A program made the translations under genes and the position numbers. The notes under the pieces were generated by a model. It was not told where the DNA came from. It saw nothing but the letters and a program-made list of their open reading frames with translations, and ran no database searches. A DNA stretch of 64,000 bases from Nocardia caishijiensis NBRC 108228 (GTDB lineage: Bacteria; Actinomycetota; Actinomycetes; Mycobacteriales; Mycobacteriaceae), in assembly GCF_001612825.1 (NCBI RefSeq), contig NZ_BDBE01000030.1, positions 124,001 to 188,000 of the forward strand, given 5' to 3'. This document shows positions 55,079-63,517 of this stretch, piece after piece (within the stretch, counting starts at the first letter, position 1; every line of letters begins with the position of its first letter).

Positions 55079-56575
55079 TCAGCCGTGACCCATGGCGCCC
55101 ATGTCCATGCGCATCGGCGCCGGGCGCTGTCCCGGGGCGAGGACCAGGAACTGACCCATCATCCCCTGATCCTCGTGATGGAGTAGGTGGCAGTGGAACA
55201 TGTAGGGGTAGGTGGGGTCGGTGTGGTCGGCGAAGCGCATGGCCAGGGTGTAGGTGCTACCGGAACTCGTGTAGACGGTGTCCTTCCAGCCCGACAGTGC
55301 TGGGGGAGGGGCCTTTCCGTCGACGGTGAGGATCTGGAACTGCACATCGTGGACGTGGAAGTTGTGCGGCCAGTTGTCCTTGTTGCGCACCGACCAGACC
55401 TCGGTGGTGTCCACGGGGATGGTCATGTCGATGCGATTCATGTCCATCCGCTGGTTGTTGATCATGAACCACTGCAGGTCGAAGGACCGTGTCGCCGGGG
55501 TCGTCGCGGCGGCGAGTGCGGCCATCGGGATCAAGGACGTGGGTAGGGGCGCGCTGGGGCGCAGCGTTTCGGCGGCCTGGAGGGCGAGGATGTCGAAGGT
55601 GTCGTCGAAGCCGAACTCGGCGGCACGGTCGATGCCCGCGCGGTCGGTGATCGGCAGCGACCGCAACGTGGTGTTCTCACCGGGACGCAGCGCGATCACG
55701 ATCTCGGCGCGCTCGCCGGGGCTGAGCTGGATCTGTTTCAGCGCAACGGGTTTCGTTATCAGGCCGCCGTCCGTGCCGATCAGGTGGAAGGTCCGGCCGT
55801 CGGCGAGGGCGAGGTTGTAGAGGCGGCCCGAGGAGCCGTTGAGGATGCGCAAACGCACCCGTTCGGTGGTGACCTCCAGGTGCGCGCCCGCGATGCCGTT
55901 GGTGACGATGGTGTCGCCCAGCAGGCCCACATCGGTGGGGTCGGACTCGTCCACCGCGCCGTCGGTGGTGAATCGGCGGTCCTGGATCACCAGTGGAATG
56001 TCATCCACCCCATACTCTTTCGGTAGCGGAAGTGCCTCAGCCGCATCGTCATCGATGAGGAAGAAGCCGGACAGACCTCGGTGCACATGCTTTTCCGTCG
56101 CACCGTGCGGATGCGGGTGATACCAGAGGGTCGCGGCCTGCTGCCGCACCGTCCAGCTCGGCGTCCACACCGCGCCCGGCGCGATCATCTGATGCGGTCC
56201 GCCGTCGAACTTCGCGGGCAGGTGCATGCCATGCCAATGCACCGACGTCGCCTCGGGCAGGGCATTGCTGATCGCGAACTCGACCCGCTCACCGCGCCGC
56301 GCCCGCACCGTCGGGCCGAGCACCGACCCGCTGTAACCCCAGCTGGGTGTCGAGACCCCACGCAACATCTCGGTCGAGCCCGCCTGGGCGCGCAGGGTGA
56401 ACCGCCGGACACCGTCGACACCGACGGACGACGGCGCGAGCGGCGGGATCGGCAATGGACGAGTACCGTGCGCGGCCGAAACGGACGGCCGAACCGAACA
56501 CCCCGCCGCATACACCACCGGTGCTAGAGCCAAGCCGGTGAGGAAACCTCGTCGCGAAACCACAGGTAACTCCAT
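55079..56575 (-). CDS. Multicopper oxidase, Tat-exported lipoprotein
   Basis: 498 aa from ATG 56575. The N-terminus has a twin-arginine motif (SRRGFLTGLA) ending in a lipobox (VYAAGC), so it is exported folded and lipid-anchored. Three cupredoxin domains carry all copper motifs: HWHGMH and WYHPHPHG (domain 1), HNFHVHDVQFQI and HCHLLHHEDQGMMGQF (domain 3, type 1 Cys in HCH). The closest groups are CotA/CueO/bilirubin oxidase-like laccases. The C-terminus is Met-rich (APMRMDMGAMGHG), suggesting a role with copper. It oxidises Cu(I) or phenols with O2. The two-component system upstream is divergent from it. Confidence 0.93.
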   Translation of the reverse strand: MELPVVSRRGFLTGLALAPVVYAAGCSVRPSVSAAHGTRPLPIPPLAPSSVGVDGVRRFTLRAQAGSTEMLRGVSTPSWGYSGSVLGPTVRARRGERVEFAISNALPEATSVHWHGMHLPAKFDGGPHQMIAPGAVWTPSWTVRQQAATLWYHPHPHGATEKHVHRGLSGFFLIDDDAAEALPLPKEYGVDDIPLVIQDRRFTTDGAVDESDPTDVGLLGDTIVTNGIAGAHLEVTTERVRLRILNGSSGRLYNLALADGRTFHLIGTDGGLITKPVALKQIQLSPGERAEIVIALRPGENTTLRSLPITDRAGIDRAAEFGFDDTFDILALQAAETLRPSAPLPTSLIPMAALAAATTPATRSFDLQWFMINNQRMDMNRIDMTIPVDTTEVWSVRNKDNWPHNFHVHDVQFQILTVDGKAPPPALSGWKDTVYTSSGSTYTLAMRFADHTDPTYPYMFHCHLLHHEDQGMMGQFLVLAPGQRPAPMRMDMGAMGHG

Positions 56576-57127
56576 CTCTGTGTGGGAACCACCAGCTTCG
56601 CCCGGTTCTTCCGCGCCCGACTCAGCCCACCGGCCCGACCACCACCCCGAAATTCCGACCGCCCGACCCTTGCGCGCCCTTTTGCGAGCTGCTATAGGGA
56701 TTGCGGATGATCCTGGTCTCCAGTAGACGATGCCTCCGGGAGCCCAGGGGCCGCCGGTCGCAGCCGAATCCCATCGGCGCGAAGTCCCGGGCGGCCGAGA
56801 AAGTCGCGAGCTCCGCTGGAGCGTCGCTCCCGCCCCCGCTGCCCGCCACGACGGCGACGCGGCACATTCCTGGCGGTGGACACAAGCGCGCGCTCGGACC
56901 GAGCCGACGGTGACGTCGGGCGGCGCACGCCCGTGATGTATCCGGGGCGGCGCGGCCGACGTGAACCCGGCCATGCCCGGCGGCGGCCGTTCCGGGCCGT
57001 CCATAGCGACACTGCGCGATCGGCTACACGCCGCGTTACGGCGCCCCGGGCGTGCGGCGGCGGACGGTCCGGTGTGTCGGGGTCGCGGGCGGTCGGGCCT
57101 TCCACGGTCGACGCATACGGTGGGAAC
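56576..57127. other. Intergenic region, no gene recognised
   Basis: 552 bp between the divergent multicopper oxidase and histidine kinase genes. All frames are Arg/Gly/Pro-rich shadows without motifs or ribosome binding sites. It must hold both promoters. I saw no clear operator, iron box or copper-box palindrome. Confidence 0.5.
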
Positions 57128-58270
57128 GTGATCGATGTCCGTGCTCGCCCTGACCTGCGCCGCCTGCTGCGGTGGCTGCCGGTGGCCGTGGTCCCGGTGC
57201 TGCTGTCGGCCAGTACGTACCCAGGTCAGTTCCGGGTCCCTGTGCACTATTGGGTGCTCGCGATGAGCGCCGCCGTGGTGTTCGCTGTGGGGCGGCGGTG
57301 GCCGTTGGCGGTGTCGCTCATGCTCTCAGCTCTGGCGGTCCCGATGTTCCGTACCGAGGCGTGGGGTGTCGCCGGTCTGGTGCCGTATCTCGGAGCGGTG
57401 GCGCTGGTCGATGTCGTCGCCCGGACCCACCGGCGCCTGACTGTCGCACTCGCGACCGGTGGGTGGGCGGCGGCGGTTGTCCTCGGGTGGATCGGGCTGC
57501 ACGACACCTCCATCGGTCGCGCTTCCACCCTCGTCGAGGGCGTCGCCTACGTGGGACTGCCGCTGCTGTTGGGGTTGTACCTGCGCGGGCAACGCGAGCT
57601 GGCCGACAATCTGCGCCTGCGCGCCGCCGACGCCGAGGCGCGCACCCGCCTCGACGAGCGAGCGGCGATGGCCAGGGAACTGCACGATGTGGTGGCCCAC
57701 CACATGGCCTCGATCATCTTGCGGATCTCGGTCGCCGGTCACGTTGTACGGCAGGCGGATCCGCGGATCACGGCGGTCCTCGACGATGTCCGGGCCACAG
57801 CGACCGACGCGCTGGGCGACATCCGGAGACTGCTCGCGGTGCTCCGCGATCCCGCGCTGGGGGAGGTGGCGCTGGTGGAGCCAGACGCCGTCGGTGCGGA
57901 GGTCGACGCCGCCGTCGCACGCGTACGAGCCGCCGGATTCGCTGTCGAGCCGACAATCGGTGACCTGGGTGGGCTCGACGCCATCCGCAGGCTCACTCTG
58001 CTGCGGTTGGTGCAGGAATCGCTCACCAATGTCATGAAGCACGCGAATCACGTCGTGCCGGTGCGATTCTCGATCGACCAGGACGACGACGGCATCACGC
58101 TGACCGTCGTGAGCGGTGCCGACAATGCCGCGACAACGCCCGGCCACGGCATCATCGGTATGCGTGAGCGCGCCGAACTCGCCGGAGGCACACTGACCAC
58201 CACCGCCGAGGACCAGCGCTGGGTCGTGCGTGCCCACCTGCCGGACCGGCCTCGAGGAGGACAAGAGTGA
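57128..58270 (+). CDS. Sensor histidine kinase, NarL-partner (HisKA_3) type
   Basis: 380 aa from GTG 57128. Residues ~15-165 hold five to six transmembrane helices with short loops, so sensing is probably in the membrane. The HisKA_3 phosphoacceptor is ARELHDVVAHHMASIILRISVAG (H ~183). The HATPase_c domain has LRLVQESLTNVMKHANHV (N box) and GHGIIGMRERAELAGGTL (G box). It overlaps the response regulator by 4 bp. It diverges from the multicopper oxidase with 550 bp between them. The signal is unknown; copper or cell-envelope stress would be guesses. Confidence 0.92.
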   Translation: MIDVRARPDLRRLLRWLPVAVVPVLLSASTYPGQFRVPVHYWVLAMSAAVVFAVGRRWPLAVSLMLSALAVPMFRTEAWGVAGLVPYLGAVALVDVVARTHRRLTVALATGGWAAAVVLGWIGLHDTSIGRASTLVEGVAYVGLPLLLGLYLRGQRELADNLRLRAADAEARTRLDERAAMARELHDVVAHHMASIILRISVAGHVVRQADPRITAVLDDVRATATDALGDIRRLLAVLRDPALGEVALVEPDAVGAEVDAAVARVRAAGFAVEPTIGDLGGLDAIRRLTLLRLVQESLTNVMKHANHVVPVRFSIDQDDDGITLTVVSGADNAATTPGHGIIGMRERAELAGGTLTTTAEDQRWVVRAHLPDRPRGGQE

Positions 58271-58896
58271 TCCGCGTACTACTCGCCGACGACCAACGCC
58301 TGATCCGGGCCGGACTGCGCATGCTCATCGAGGACACCGACGACATCACCGTCGCCGGTGAAGCCGCAGACGGCGTCGAAGCGGTCCGCCTGCACACCGA
58401 ACTACGTCCCGACCTGGTGATCATGGATCTGCGCATGCCAGGACTCGACGGTATAGGTGCCACGCGGCAGATTCTCACCACCGAGCCCCGGGCGAAGGTC
58501 CTGGTACTGACCACTTTCGACGACGACGAACACCTGTTCCCCGCCCTGTCCGCAGGCGCGACAGGCTATTTCGTGAAAGACACCGACCCCGACGTCCTCC
58601 TCGACGCCATCCGCCGCACCGTCGAAGGCGACCTCCTCTTCTCACCCACCCTGCTCCGCAGACTCGTCACCCGAGCGCTCACTACCCCACCCGAAACCCC
58701 CTCGCCCCCAGCTGATCTCACCCCCCGCGAACGCGAGGTCCTGCGCCTGGTAGCCGAAGGTCACGGCAACCAGGAGATCGCCGACCACCTCCACCTCGGC
58801 GTGAGCACCGTCAAAACCCACATCGTCAACCTGCTCGACAAAACCGGCACCGACAACCGCGTCCGCCTCGCGGTCTACGGCTCCAAGTTGCCTTGA
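58267..58896 (+). CDS. NarL/FixJ-family response regulator
   Basis: 209 aa from GTG 58267, coupled to the kinase. The receiver domain has LLADDQRLIRAGL (acidic pocket), VIMDLRMPGLDG (phospho-Asp ~53), LVLTTFDDD (Thr) and GYFVKDTDPD (Lys). The LuxR-type HTH is LTPREREVLRLVAEGHGNQEIADHLHLGVSTVKTHIVNLLDKTGTDNRVRLAVYG. It is the cytoplasmic DNA-binding partner of the kinase. Confidence 0.95.
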   Translation: MIRVLLADDQRLIRAGLRMLIEDTDDITVAGEAADGVEAVRLHTELRPDLVIMDLRMPGLDGIGATRQILTTEPRAKVLVLTTFDDDEHLFPALSAGATGYFVKDTDPDVLLDAIRRTVEGDLLFSPTLLRRLVTRALTTPPETPSPPADLTPREREVLRLVAEGHGNQEIADHLHLGVSTVKTHIVNLLDKTGTDNRVRLAVYGSKLP

Positions 58897-58990
58897 TGTT
58901 TCGATGGTGAGATACCTCATCATTGATTAGATCAACATTGAGATATATTTCTGTGTGCGGCAGACGAGCTGTCACACAGGAGGTTTGATC

Positions 58991-59623
58991 ATGCGTATCA
59001 CGGTGTTCGGGGCGGGCGGGGCAGTCGGTGGTCGGGTGGTGTCCGAGGCGATCGCGCGCGGACACGACGTCACCGCGGTCGTGCGCCGGGCCGTGCGTCT
59101 GCCCGACGGTGTCCGGGTGCGTATCGGCGATGCCGCGAACGCGGACGAGGTCGCAGTGCTCAGCGCGGGGCAAGATGTCGTGGTCGCCGCCACTCGTCCC
59201 GCTCCGGGGCGTGAACCGGAACTGTCGGTCGTCGCCGCGGCCATGCTCGACGGCGTCGCGCGTAGTGGTGTCCGGCTGCTGGTCGTCGGCGGCGCGGCAA
59301 CGCTACTGGTGCCAAGCGTGGGCACCATGTTGCACGAAACACCGGGATTCCCGGTGGAATTGGCAGCCATCGCGCAGGCGTGCGCGGAGCAACTGGCGGC
59401 CTGCCGGGCGCACACGACCGCCGACTGGACCTATCTGAGCCCACCGGCCGAACTGGATCCGGGCGTGCGCACGGGCAACTACCGGGTCGGCGCCGACGAG
59501 CTTCTGGTCGACGCCGACGGCGGATCCTGGATCTCGATGGAGGACTTCGCGGTGGCACTGCTCGATGAAGCTGAACGTCCCGCCCACCGGCGCGCTCGAT
59601 TCACAGTCGCGGCGGGTGGATAG
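58991..59623 (+). CDS. NAD(P)H-binding (NmrA/SDR-a5-like) protein
   Basis: 210 aa from ATG 58991 (aggagg 58978-58983). The N-terminal dinucleotide motif is RITVFGAGGAVGGRVVSEAIARGHDVTAVVRR, followed by ADEVAVLSAGQDVVVAATRPAP and VRLLVVGGAATLLVP. The C-terminus has WTYLSPPAELDPGVRTGNYRVGADELLVDADGGSWISMEDFAVALLDEAE, typical of atypical SDRs annotated as NAD-dependent epimerases. In this group the YxxxK is lost, so many members are redox sensors. Upstream, 58897-58990 is AT-rich, with a small dyad ttgat-tag-atcaa at 58923-58935. Confidence 0.85.
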   Translation: MRITVFGAGGAVGGRVVSEAIARGHDVTAVVRRAVRLPDGVRVRIGDAANADEVAVLSAGQDVVVAATRPAPGREPELSVVAAAMLDGVARSGVRLLVVGGAATLLVPSVGTMLHETPGFPVELAAIAQACAEQLAACRAHTTADWTYLSPPAELDPGVRTGNYRVGADELLVDADGGSWISMEDFAVALLDEAERPAHRRARFTVAAGG

Positions 59624-59659
59624 CAGCGATCGTCTGGACGGACGCTCGACGCGGAAGGG

Positions 59660-60547
59660 CTAGGACGCGTCGAGGTCGAACAGGTGGACGGCGTTGTCGT
59701 GGCAGACCTTTCGGAGCCAGTCGGGGCCGAGGTCGAGGCGTTCGAGAGCGGCGATGGCCTCGGCGTAGGGGTAAGGAATGTTGGGGAAGTCGCTGCCGAA
59801 GAGGATGCGGTGGCCGAAGGCGAGTAGGCGGTCCCGTTGGTCGGCGGGGAAGGGGGCACCTGTTTCGGTGAAATCGGTCCAGACCATGGTGGTGTCGAGG
59901 TAGAGCTGGGGGTATTGCTCGGCCAGGTCGAGGAATTCGCGATATTCGGGGGTGCCCATGTGGGCGATGATCAGGCACAGGGTGGGGAAGCGGCGCAGGA
60001 GTTCGGCGATGGGGGCGGGACCTGTGAACTCGCCAGGGGCGGGGCCCGAACCGCAGTGGATGAGGACGGGGACGCCGGTGTCGGCCAGGATCGCCCACAC
60101 CGGGTCGAGCAGTGGGTCGAGCGGGGAGAACGAGCCGACCTGGATGTGCACCTTGAAGATTCGCGCACCGCGCTCGATCGCGTCGGCCACATACCGTGGC
60201 GCGTCGGGTTCGGGGTAGAAGGTCGCGGTGTGCAGGCAGTCCGGGGTGCGGGCGGCGAACTCGGCGGTCCACTCGTTGAGCCACTCACCCATATTCGGTT
60301 TGTGCGGGTACACCAGTGCGGTGAATGCCCGAACACCGAAGTCGCGCAACGTTTTCAGGCGTACCTGTTCGTCGTCGCGATAGGTGATCGGCCAGGGGCG
60401 GCCGGTGAGGGGGCCCGCCGTGTCGAAGTAGGCCCATACCTTGCGCATCACCTGGTCGGGCATGAAATGGGTGTGCACGTCGACGATCGCGGGCAGCTCC
60501 AGCCTGCGGCGGAAGTCGGCGAGATAAGTGACGGTATCGATGGTCAT
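59660..60547 (-). CDS. Amidohydrolase family protein (TIM-barrel, ACMSD-like)
   Basis: 295 aa from ATG 60547. Metal motifs are VDVHTHFMPDQ (H-x-H, ~22-26), LIHCGS (H), IIAHMGTPEYREFLDLAEQYPQLYLDTT (H) and LFGSDFPNIPYPYAEAI (catalytic Asp). This is the amidohydrolase-2 / aminocarboxymuconate-semialdehyde-decarboxylase-like group with one metal ion, doing hydrolysis or decarboxylation. Its start overlaps the nucleoside hydrolase stop by 4 bp, so it probably acts on a product of nucleoside or heterocycle breakdown. The exact substrate is unknown. Confidence 0.87.
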   Translation of the reverse strand: MTIDTVTYLADFRRRLELPAIVDVHTHFMPDQVMRKVWAYFDTAGPLTGRPWPITYRDDEQVRLKTLRDFGVRAFTALVYPHKPNMGEWLNEWTAEFAARTPDCLHTATFYPEPDAPRYVADAIERGARIFKVHIQVGSFSPLDPLLDPVWAILADTGVPVLIHCGSGPAPGEFTGPAPIAELLRRFPTLCLIIAHMGTPEYREFLDLAEQYPQLYLDTTMVWTDFTETGAPFPADQRDRLLAFGHRILFGSDFPNIPYPYAEAIAALERLDLGPDWLRKVCHDNAVHLFDLDAS

Positions 60548-61584
60548 GGTTGCTCCGGGTACAGGCGTCGCGCGAACGCTCCGACGCGGGTGACGAGGCG
60601 GTCGAAGAACACGGCCGGGTCGGTGCCGATCACGATGTCGGCGTTGGGTTCTCGGCCCCACATGCCCGTCCAGTCGGCCACGGTCGTCGCCCGGGTGATG
60701 GTGCCCGCCAACTCCACGTCGACAGTCGCGGGCCGGGTGGTCGCCAGGTCGGGGTCGAGTGCGACGGCGGCGGCGAAGGGGTCGTGCATGTGCGCGAGAT
60801 ACCCCAGGTCGTACTGGTGGTGGAAGTCGAAATAGAACCGCACCGCGTCGGTCAGATACCGCACGATCGGATTCGTGGCGGCAGAACGCCATTCGGCCGG
60901 ATGGTCGGCCGCCACCAGATCCGGTGTGGGACTGCCCGCCGCCTCGGCCAGGCGTACGAGATGTTCGGGCCGCATCTCGATGGTCTCGGTGATGTCGAGC
61001 GCGCACACCAGCGGCCGACGATCCGGTGGTGCCGCGGAGAACGCGTCGAACACCTCTTTGGCAGCTTCCGGGTCGACATGGATGTTCCACTCGTTGGTCG
61101 GCGTCGTGTTCCCGGGATGATTGAACGCGCCACCCATCACGACCAGCCTGCGCAACAGCCGGGGAAGCTCCGGTTCCAGCCGTAACGCCAGCGCGAGATT
61201 GGTGAGCGGGCCGGTGCACAACCCGATCGCCGCACCGGGATTCGCGCGCGCCAGCTCCACCCACATCCGCGCCGCCGACCGATCCGACACCGCGCGCGGC
61301 GACAGCGGCAGCACCGCGTACCCGAGTCCCTGCGGGCCGTGCGTGTCCTCGGTGGTGCGCAGCGGGATCGCCAGCGGCTCGGCCGCCCCAAGCGCCACCT
61401 CGATCTCGGGTGCCCGGCCCAGATCAAGCACGGCGAGCGTATTGGCCGCCACCTGCACGGCGGGCACATTGCCCGCCGTGGCCGCGATCCCGAGGATCTC
61501 GGCCTCGGGCGAGGCGAGCAGATAGAGCATGGCCAGGGAGTCGTCGATCCCGGTATCGACGTCGAGGATGATCGGCTGCGGCAC
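60544..61584 (-). CDS. Nucleoside hydrolase (IunH/CU-NH family)
   Basis: 346 aa from GTG 61584; TTG 61587 is one codon upstream. The calcium-site signature LDVDTGIDDSLAMLYLL (~7-23) is intact, and VMGGAFNHPGNTTPTNEWNIHVDPEAAKEVF (~150) and HMHDPFAAAVALDP (~270, active-site His region) are present. It hydrolyses ribonucleosides to base and ribose in salvage or catabolism. It is the first gene of a two-gene operon with the amidohydrolase. No transporter is adjacent. Confidence 0.92.
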   Translation of the reverse strand: MPQPIILDVDTGIDDSLAMLYLLASPEAEILGIAATAGNVPAVQVAANTLAVLDLGRAPEIEVALGAAEPLAIPLRTTEDTHGPQGLGYAVLPLSPRAVSDRSAARMWVELARANPGAAIGLCTGPLTNLALALRLEPELPRLLRRLVVMGGAFNHPGNTTPTNEWNIHVDPEAAKEVFDAFSAAPPDRRPLVCALDITETIEMRPEHLVRLAEAAGSPTPDLVAADHPAEWRSAATNPIVRYLTDAVRFYFDFHHQYDLGYLAHMHDPFAAAVALDPDLATTRPATVDVELAGTITRATTVADWTGMWGREPNADIVIGTDPAVFFDRLVTRVGAFARRLYPEQP

Positions 61585-61611
61585 CAACCGAGAGTAGCCA
61601 GACGTCCGCCG

Positions 61612-62823
61612 TCAGTAGCGCGGCAGGGCGAAGTCCTCGTTGTCGGCGAAGAACAGTTTCGCGGTGACAGGGCGCATCGGTCGCGATGTCAGCAGCCGCA
61701 CACTGACCCGCATCATCCGGGTCATGAAGGCACTGCGCGGAACCATCATGTCGATGCCGCCACCGGGAATCTCCTTGGCCTTGGCCAGGAACGGGCTGAT
61801 CGCGTCCTGGTAGCGGCGCAACGCGGCAGGCAGGTCGTCGGGAGTGGCGGCGATCTCGGCGGCCAGCACGTACCCGCCGACGATCGCCATCGCGGTGCCC
61901 ATGCCGGTGAGGGGAGAACCGCAGTATCCGGCGTCACCGACGAGTGTCACCCGGCCGACGGCCAGCTCGGGCACGTCGACGCGGGCGAGGTCGTCGAAGT
62001 AGAAGTCGGGCGTGGTCTCCATGGCGGCCACGATCTCCGGTGCGCGCCAGCCCGCGTCGCGCAGGGCCCCTCGGATGAGGGCGCGCTGAGCCTCGGGGTC
62101 GCGACGCAGTGTGGGATCGATGTCGGTGCGGACCATGATGATGGCCTTCGCGGTGGCCGGGTCACCGTCGGGTCGGATGCCGACCATCGTGCCGGGCAGC
62201 AGGCGCATCGCGAACCAGCCCGGCTCGGCGTCGGCGGGCGTCGGCATGGTGAAGAACGCGCCGTAGGCACCGAGGTTGGTGACGAATCGGTCCTCCGGGC
62301 CGAACACCAGCCGCCGGGTCGCCGAGTGGACGCCGTCGGCGCCCACGACCAGATCGAAGCGACCGGTATCGCCTGAGGCGAAGGTGACGTCGACGCCGGT
62401 TTCGTCCTGCTCGACGCGCTCGATCCAGTCGCCGTAGCGGTAGTCGAGCTCGCCGTTGTCGGCCGAGGTCACCGCGTCGAGCAACACCTGGTTCAGATCG
62501 CCCCGGGTGATCTCGATGTCGGCGACGGCGCCCATACCGTCGAAGTCCTCCATCGCCATGCGGGCGTAGACCCGGCCTTCGCCGTCGACGTAGGCCATGC
62601 CGCGTTCGTCGAGCTGGTACTTGCGGATGCTCTCCATCAGGCCCATGCGCTCGACCGCGTCCTTGCTCGGTCCGCGCAGATCCACCGCCTGCCCGCCGGG
62701 CCGGGGTGCCGCCGCGCGCTCGACGACGGTGGTGCGAATGCCCTTGCGCAGCAGTTGAAGTGCGACCGTGTTGCCCGCGATGCCGCCGCCGGCGACCAGA
62801 ACGTGCAGTGCAGTGGTGGTCAT
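61612..62823 (-). CDS. FAD-dependent monooxygenase (PHBH-like, group A)
   Basis: 403 aa from ATG 62823. The FAD motifs are VAGGGIAGNTVALQLLRKGIRTTVVERA (GxGxxG, ~10), the DG motif LVVGADGVHSATRR (~155) and LVGDAGYCGSPLTGMGTAMAI (GD motif, ~280). It belongs to the flavoprotein hydroxylases similar to TetX and polyketide hydroxylases. It uses NADPH and O2 to hydroxylate an aromatic or polyketide substrate, or to inactivate an antibiotic. It is divergent from a TetR gene with repeated operator boxes between, so it is probably inducible by its substrate. Confidence 0.9.
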   Translation of the reverse strand: MTTTALHVLVAGGGIAGNTVALQLLRKGIRTTVVERAAAPRPGGQAVDLRGPSKDAVERMGLMESIRKYQLDERGMAYVDGEGRVYARMAMEDFDGMGAVADIEITRGDLNQVLLDAVTSADNGELDYRYGDWIERVEQDETGVDVTFASGDTGRFDLVVGADGVHSATRRLVFGPEDRFVTNLGAYGAFFTMPTPADAEPGWFAMRLLPGTMVGIRPDGDPATAKAIIMVRTDIDPTLRRDPEAQRALIRGALRDAGWRAPEIVAAMETTPDFYFDDLARVDVPELAVGRVTLVGDAGYCGSPLTGMGTAMAIVGGYVLAAEIAATPDDLPAALRRYQDAISPFLAKAKEIPGGGIDMMVPRSAFMTRMMRVSVRLLTSRPMRPVTAKLFFADNEDFALPRY

Positions 62824-62854
62824 GAGTGTGTCCCGCCTCGATATTTGAACGAAT

Positions 62855-62912
62855 GTCTTAGACCATTGTCTAACAAAGTATTGCACGCTTGTCTAGTACA
62901 AACGTCTAAGAC
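62855..62912. promoter_or_regulatory. Four GTCTA-type boxes between the FAD monooxygenase and TetR genes
   Basis: gtcttagac (62855-62863), gtctaac (62868-62874), gtctagtac (62891-62899) and gtctaagac (62904-62912) form an array. The outer two are reverse complements of each other, and TTAGAC-N4-GTCTAA (62859-62874) is a dyad. Located between the divergent starts at 62823 and 62932, the array is the likely paired operator for the TetR protein. Confidence 0.7.
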
Positions 62913-62931
62913 GGTGGGGTAGTCTCGCGGC

Positions 62932-63501
62932 ATGGGCAACCGAGAAGATCTGCTGGCCGGTGCGCGCAAGGTGATCATGGAGCGCGGCGTGGCCAAGGCG
63001 ACCGCACGCGATATCGCCGCAGCGGCCGGGGTGAGTCTGGCCGCCATCGGCTACCACTTCGGCTCCAAGGACCGCCTGGTCACCGAGGCGCTCAGTGAAG
63101 CGCTCGGCGACGCGCTGGGCGACGGGATGCGGGAACTCATCGAGGAAGGGGCGGGCGGCACACCGCTGGCAGGTCTGGCGCACCTCTGGAACGGCATGCC
63201 CGCCGTCTTCGCCGACAACAACGAGGCGATGCTGGCCAGCCTCGAGAACATCGTCCGCATCGTGCGCTCCGAGGACGCGCGCGCCCAACTCGGCGATCAG
63301 CTCGACGAGGCCTACCGTGACCTGGCGGCCGATCTGCGCGCCGCCCATCCCGACCTGGGCGAAGCCGAGGCCGAGGCGATCGGCCGCCTGTACTTCGTGC
63401 TCGCGCAGGGCCTCGGTGTGCTGTGGTTGCTGAAGCCTGGCGAAACAATACTCGACGGTGACCGGCTGTCGACCGCCGTGCGCGCCCTCGCGGGCCGATG
63501 A
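62932..63501 (+). CDS. TetR/AcrR family regulator of the FAD monooxygenase
   Basis: 189 aa from ATG 62932. The HTH is NREDLLAGARKVIMERGVAKATARDIAAAAGVSLAAIGYHFGSKDRLVTEALSEAL, followed by a ligand domain with FADNNEAMLASLENIVRIVRSEDARAQLG and GRLYFVLAQGLGVLWLL. It is divergent from the monooxygenase, with four operator boxes between. It very likely represses both genes and is released by an aromatic or polyketide-like inducer. It is followed 17 bp downstream by a thioesterase gene. Confidence 0.92.
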   Translation: MGNREDLLAGARKVIMERGVAKATARDIAAAAGVSLAAIGYHFGSKDRLVTEALSEALGDALGDGMRELIEEGAGGTPLAGLAHLWNGMPAVFADNNEAMLASLENIVRIVRSEDARAQLGDQLDEAYRDLAADLRAAHPDLGEAEAEAIGRLYFVLAQGLGVLWLLKPGETILDGDRLSTAVRALAGR

Positions 63502-63517
63502 GCGAGAAGAAGGAACA

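Noticed and set aside
58923..58935. Dyad ttgat-tag-atcaa before the NAD(P)H-binding gene as an operator
   Set aside because: Five-base arms in AT-rich DNA are expected by chance; mentioned only in the gene entry.
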